A DNA stretch of 64,000 nt from Reddybacter sp041277045 (GTDB lineage: Bacteria; Pseudomonadota; Gammaproteobacteria; Pseudomonadales; Porticoccaceae). Numbering within the stretch: position 1 is the stretch's first letter; every line of letters begins with the position of its first letter. The stretch lies in NCBI GenBank assembly GCA_041277045.1, contig JBGFSY010000001.1, positions 186,001-250,000 of the forward strand, given 5' to 3'. Position numbers and translations under genes: made by a program. This document shows, piece after piece, positions 63,014-64,000 of the stretch. The notes under the pieces are model-generated. The model searched no databases. It saw only the letters and a list, made by a program, of their open reading frames with translations, and was not told where the DNA came from.

Positions 63014-63646
63014 CTAGGCGTTCATATCCCGTTCGGGTTCAGTCAAGCTAGACAAGAATGCAGGGCGCTCAAATAAACGGCGCATATAGTCGTGCAAAGG
63101 CTTGGCCTGACGCGTATTGGGTATATCGATACCCAAGCTCTCAAGGCGCCACAATAAGGGCGCCAAGCAGCAGTCCACCAAAGTAAACTCTTCGTACATA
63201 AAATAAGGTTTGTCGGCAAAAATAGGCGCAATACCCAGAAAGCTATCACGCAGTTCTTTGCGAGCCAGCTCTACTGATTTGCTATCTTTGTTAGCAACAA
63301 TAACATCAACCTTTTCACACCAATCCTTCTCGATACGGTGCATATACTGACGGCTTAAAGCGCGGGCAACAGGGTAAACCGGCAACAAAGGAGGATGGGG
63401 AAAACGCTCATCGAGATATTCCATCATTACTTTGGATTCGTACAGCGATAAATCCCTATCAACCAAAGTGGGCACGGAGCCATAGGGGTTGAGCTCAATC
63501 AACTCCTGCGGAATAGCACCAGGGTCGACCTCTTCTATGTCGACAGTTACGCCTTTTTCTGCGAGGACAATTCGAATTCTGTGGCAATAATGACTTGCCG
63601 GATCAGAAAAAAATGTCATCGATGTACGTTTCGAAACTACGCCCAT
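63014..63646 (-). CDS. sspA: Stringent starvation protein A
   Basis: About 210 residues from the ATG at 63646 (MGVVSKRTSMTFFSD), which has GAGGTGG 5 bases upstream; the longer frame overlaps the gap to petC. It has a glutathione-transferase fold: SHYCHRIRIVLAEKGVTVDI, LNPYGSVPTLVDRDLSLYES and a helical C-terminal domain. SspA binds RNA polymerase and shapes stationary-phase and acid-stress transcription. It lacks transferase activity in E. coli. Confidence 0.95.
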   Translation of the reverse strand: MGVVSKRTSMTFFSDPASHYCHRIRIVLAEKGVTVDIEEVDPGAIPQELIELNPYGSVPTLVDRDLSLYESKVMMEYLDERFPHPPLLPVYPVARALSRQYMHRIEKDWCEKVDVIVANKDSKSVELARKELRDSFLGIAPIFADKPYFMYEEFTLVDCCLAPLLWRLESLGIDIPNTRQAKPLHDYMRRLFERPAFLSSLTEPERDMNA

Positions 63647-63694
63647 TAAAACCACCTCATACTGTAGGGAAAACTTTCTTATTCCGTGCAACCA

Positions 63695-64000
63695 TTAATG
63701 AATATCTTTCCAGTACTCACGGTTTAACAACCACACCCAAATCAACAAAAAGGCGAGGAACAAAAGAACATTAACACCAATTCGCTTACTCTCTGTTACC
63801 ACTGGGTTGGCCATATAAGCCATAAAGTTCACCAGGTCGTACACAGCGCCATCAAACTCTTCTGGCGATAAGCTGCCTTCAGTGAGCAACTCATAGGAAC
63901 CACAGGGGTCGTCGAGCAGGGGCTCACTGGTCAGTGGATCAACTTTAATACCACCGTTGTGAGCCAGCATTGGTCCGGGAGCACAGCCTTGCAGACCTTG
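63695..64000 (-). CDS. petC: Cytochrome c1 of the bc1 complex (C-terminal part)
   Basis: Only the last 101 residues are inside the window; the frame runs off the edge at 64000. CAPGPMLAHNGG, PEEFDGAVYDLVNFMAYM and the membrane anchor IGVNVLLFLAFLLIWVWLLN with the closing REYWKDIH match the C-terminal end of proteobacterial cytochrome c1. It carries electrons from the Rieske centre to soluble cytochrome c. petC-sspA-sspB is a known conserved order. Confidence 0.93.
   Translation of the reverse strand, partial: QGLQGCAPGPMLAHNGGIKVDPLTSEPLLDDPCGSYELLTEGSLSPEEFDGAVYDLVNFMAYMANPVVTESKRIGVNVLLFLAFLLIWVWLLNREYWKDIH

Overview
The window looks like a chromosomal segment of a marine-type gammaproteobacterium. 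The best fit is a Cellvibrionales/Spongiibacteraceae-like lineage, but this is judged only from protein resemblance and gene order and is not certain. Support comes from the rpsU-yqeY-dnaG-rpoD operon with divergent tsaD, the rplU-rpmA-obgE block, the three-part pntA/pntAb/pntB transhydrogenase, the petC-sspA-sspB order and an adjacent DUF1329/DUF1302 pair. Housekeeping genes are moderately GC-rich and end in short GC-rich hairpins followed by T runs.

Layout. 1-445 holds the decayed end of an SprA-like protein. 504-4095 carries an EAL-HDOD signalling protein, a CoA-ester lyase with a MaoC hydratase, and a nitroreductase. 4370-7913 is the DUF1302/DUF1329 pair. 8257-11389 is proB, obgE, rpmA and rplU on the minus strand, divergent from ispB. 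Then come pgi, the pnt operon, manB and galU (minus), fabA-fabB, and a minus-strand block of cysC, ssb and an MFS transporter.

24949-45441 is a surface-polysaccharide region, entirely on the minus strand. It supplies GDP-mannose and GDP-L-fucose (manC, gmd, fcl, with manB nearby), several glycosyltransferases, a sulfotransferase and a Wzm/Wzt-type ABC exporter. There is no Wzx flippase or Wzy polymerase, so export is probably ABC-dependent. Its centre (about 35.4-41.5 kb) is visibly AT-rich and holds an unusual cassette: a DRE-TIM aldolase fused to a DUF115/MptE-like domain, a HAD phosphatase, a divergent KdsB-type cytidylyltransferase and a second DUF115 protein. I read it as a candidate route to a CMP-activated 3-deoxy-2-ketoacid sugar in which a pyruvate aldolase replaces the usual PEP-dependent synthase. 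This is the most promising candidate for an undescribed system here.

Three insertion-sequence traces lie in or beside this region: an IS200-like tnpA remnant, a complete-length IS3 (IS407-like) element that splits a coiled-coil gene and is flanked by an AATG duplication, and an IS30-like transposase remnant just before uvrA. In relatives such as Pseudomonas the ssb-MFS block and uvrA are divergent neighbours. Here about 21 kb of glycan genes separates them, which suggests the locus was inserted there.

46098-64000 returns to core genes: uvrA, cca, a pteridine reductase, an Hsp20 with a sigma-32-type promoter, folK-folB-tsaD (minus), rpsU-yqeY-dnaG-rpoD, a tRNA with CAU anticodon, a DUF2937 gene, a cold-shock gene with a long leader, ubiX, and on the minus strand a thiolase, sspB, sspA and the 3' end of petC.
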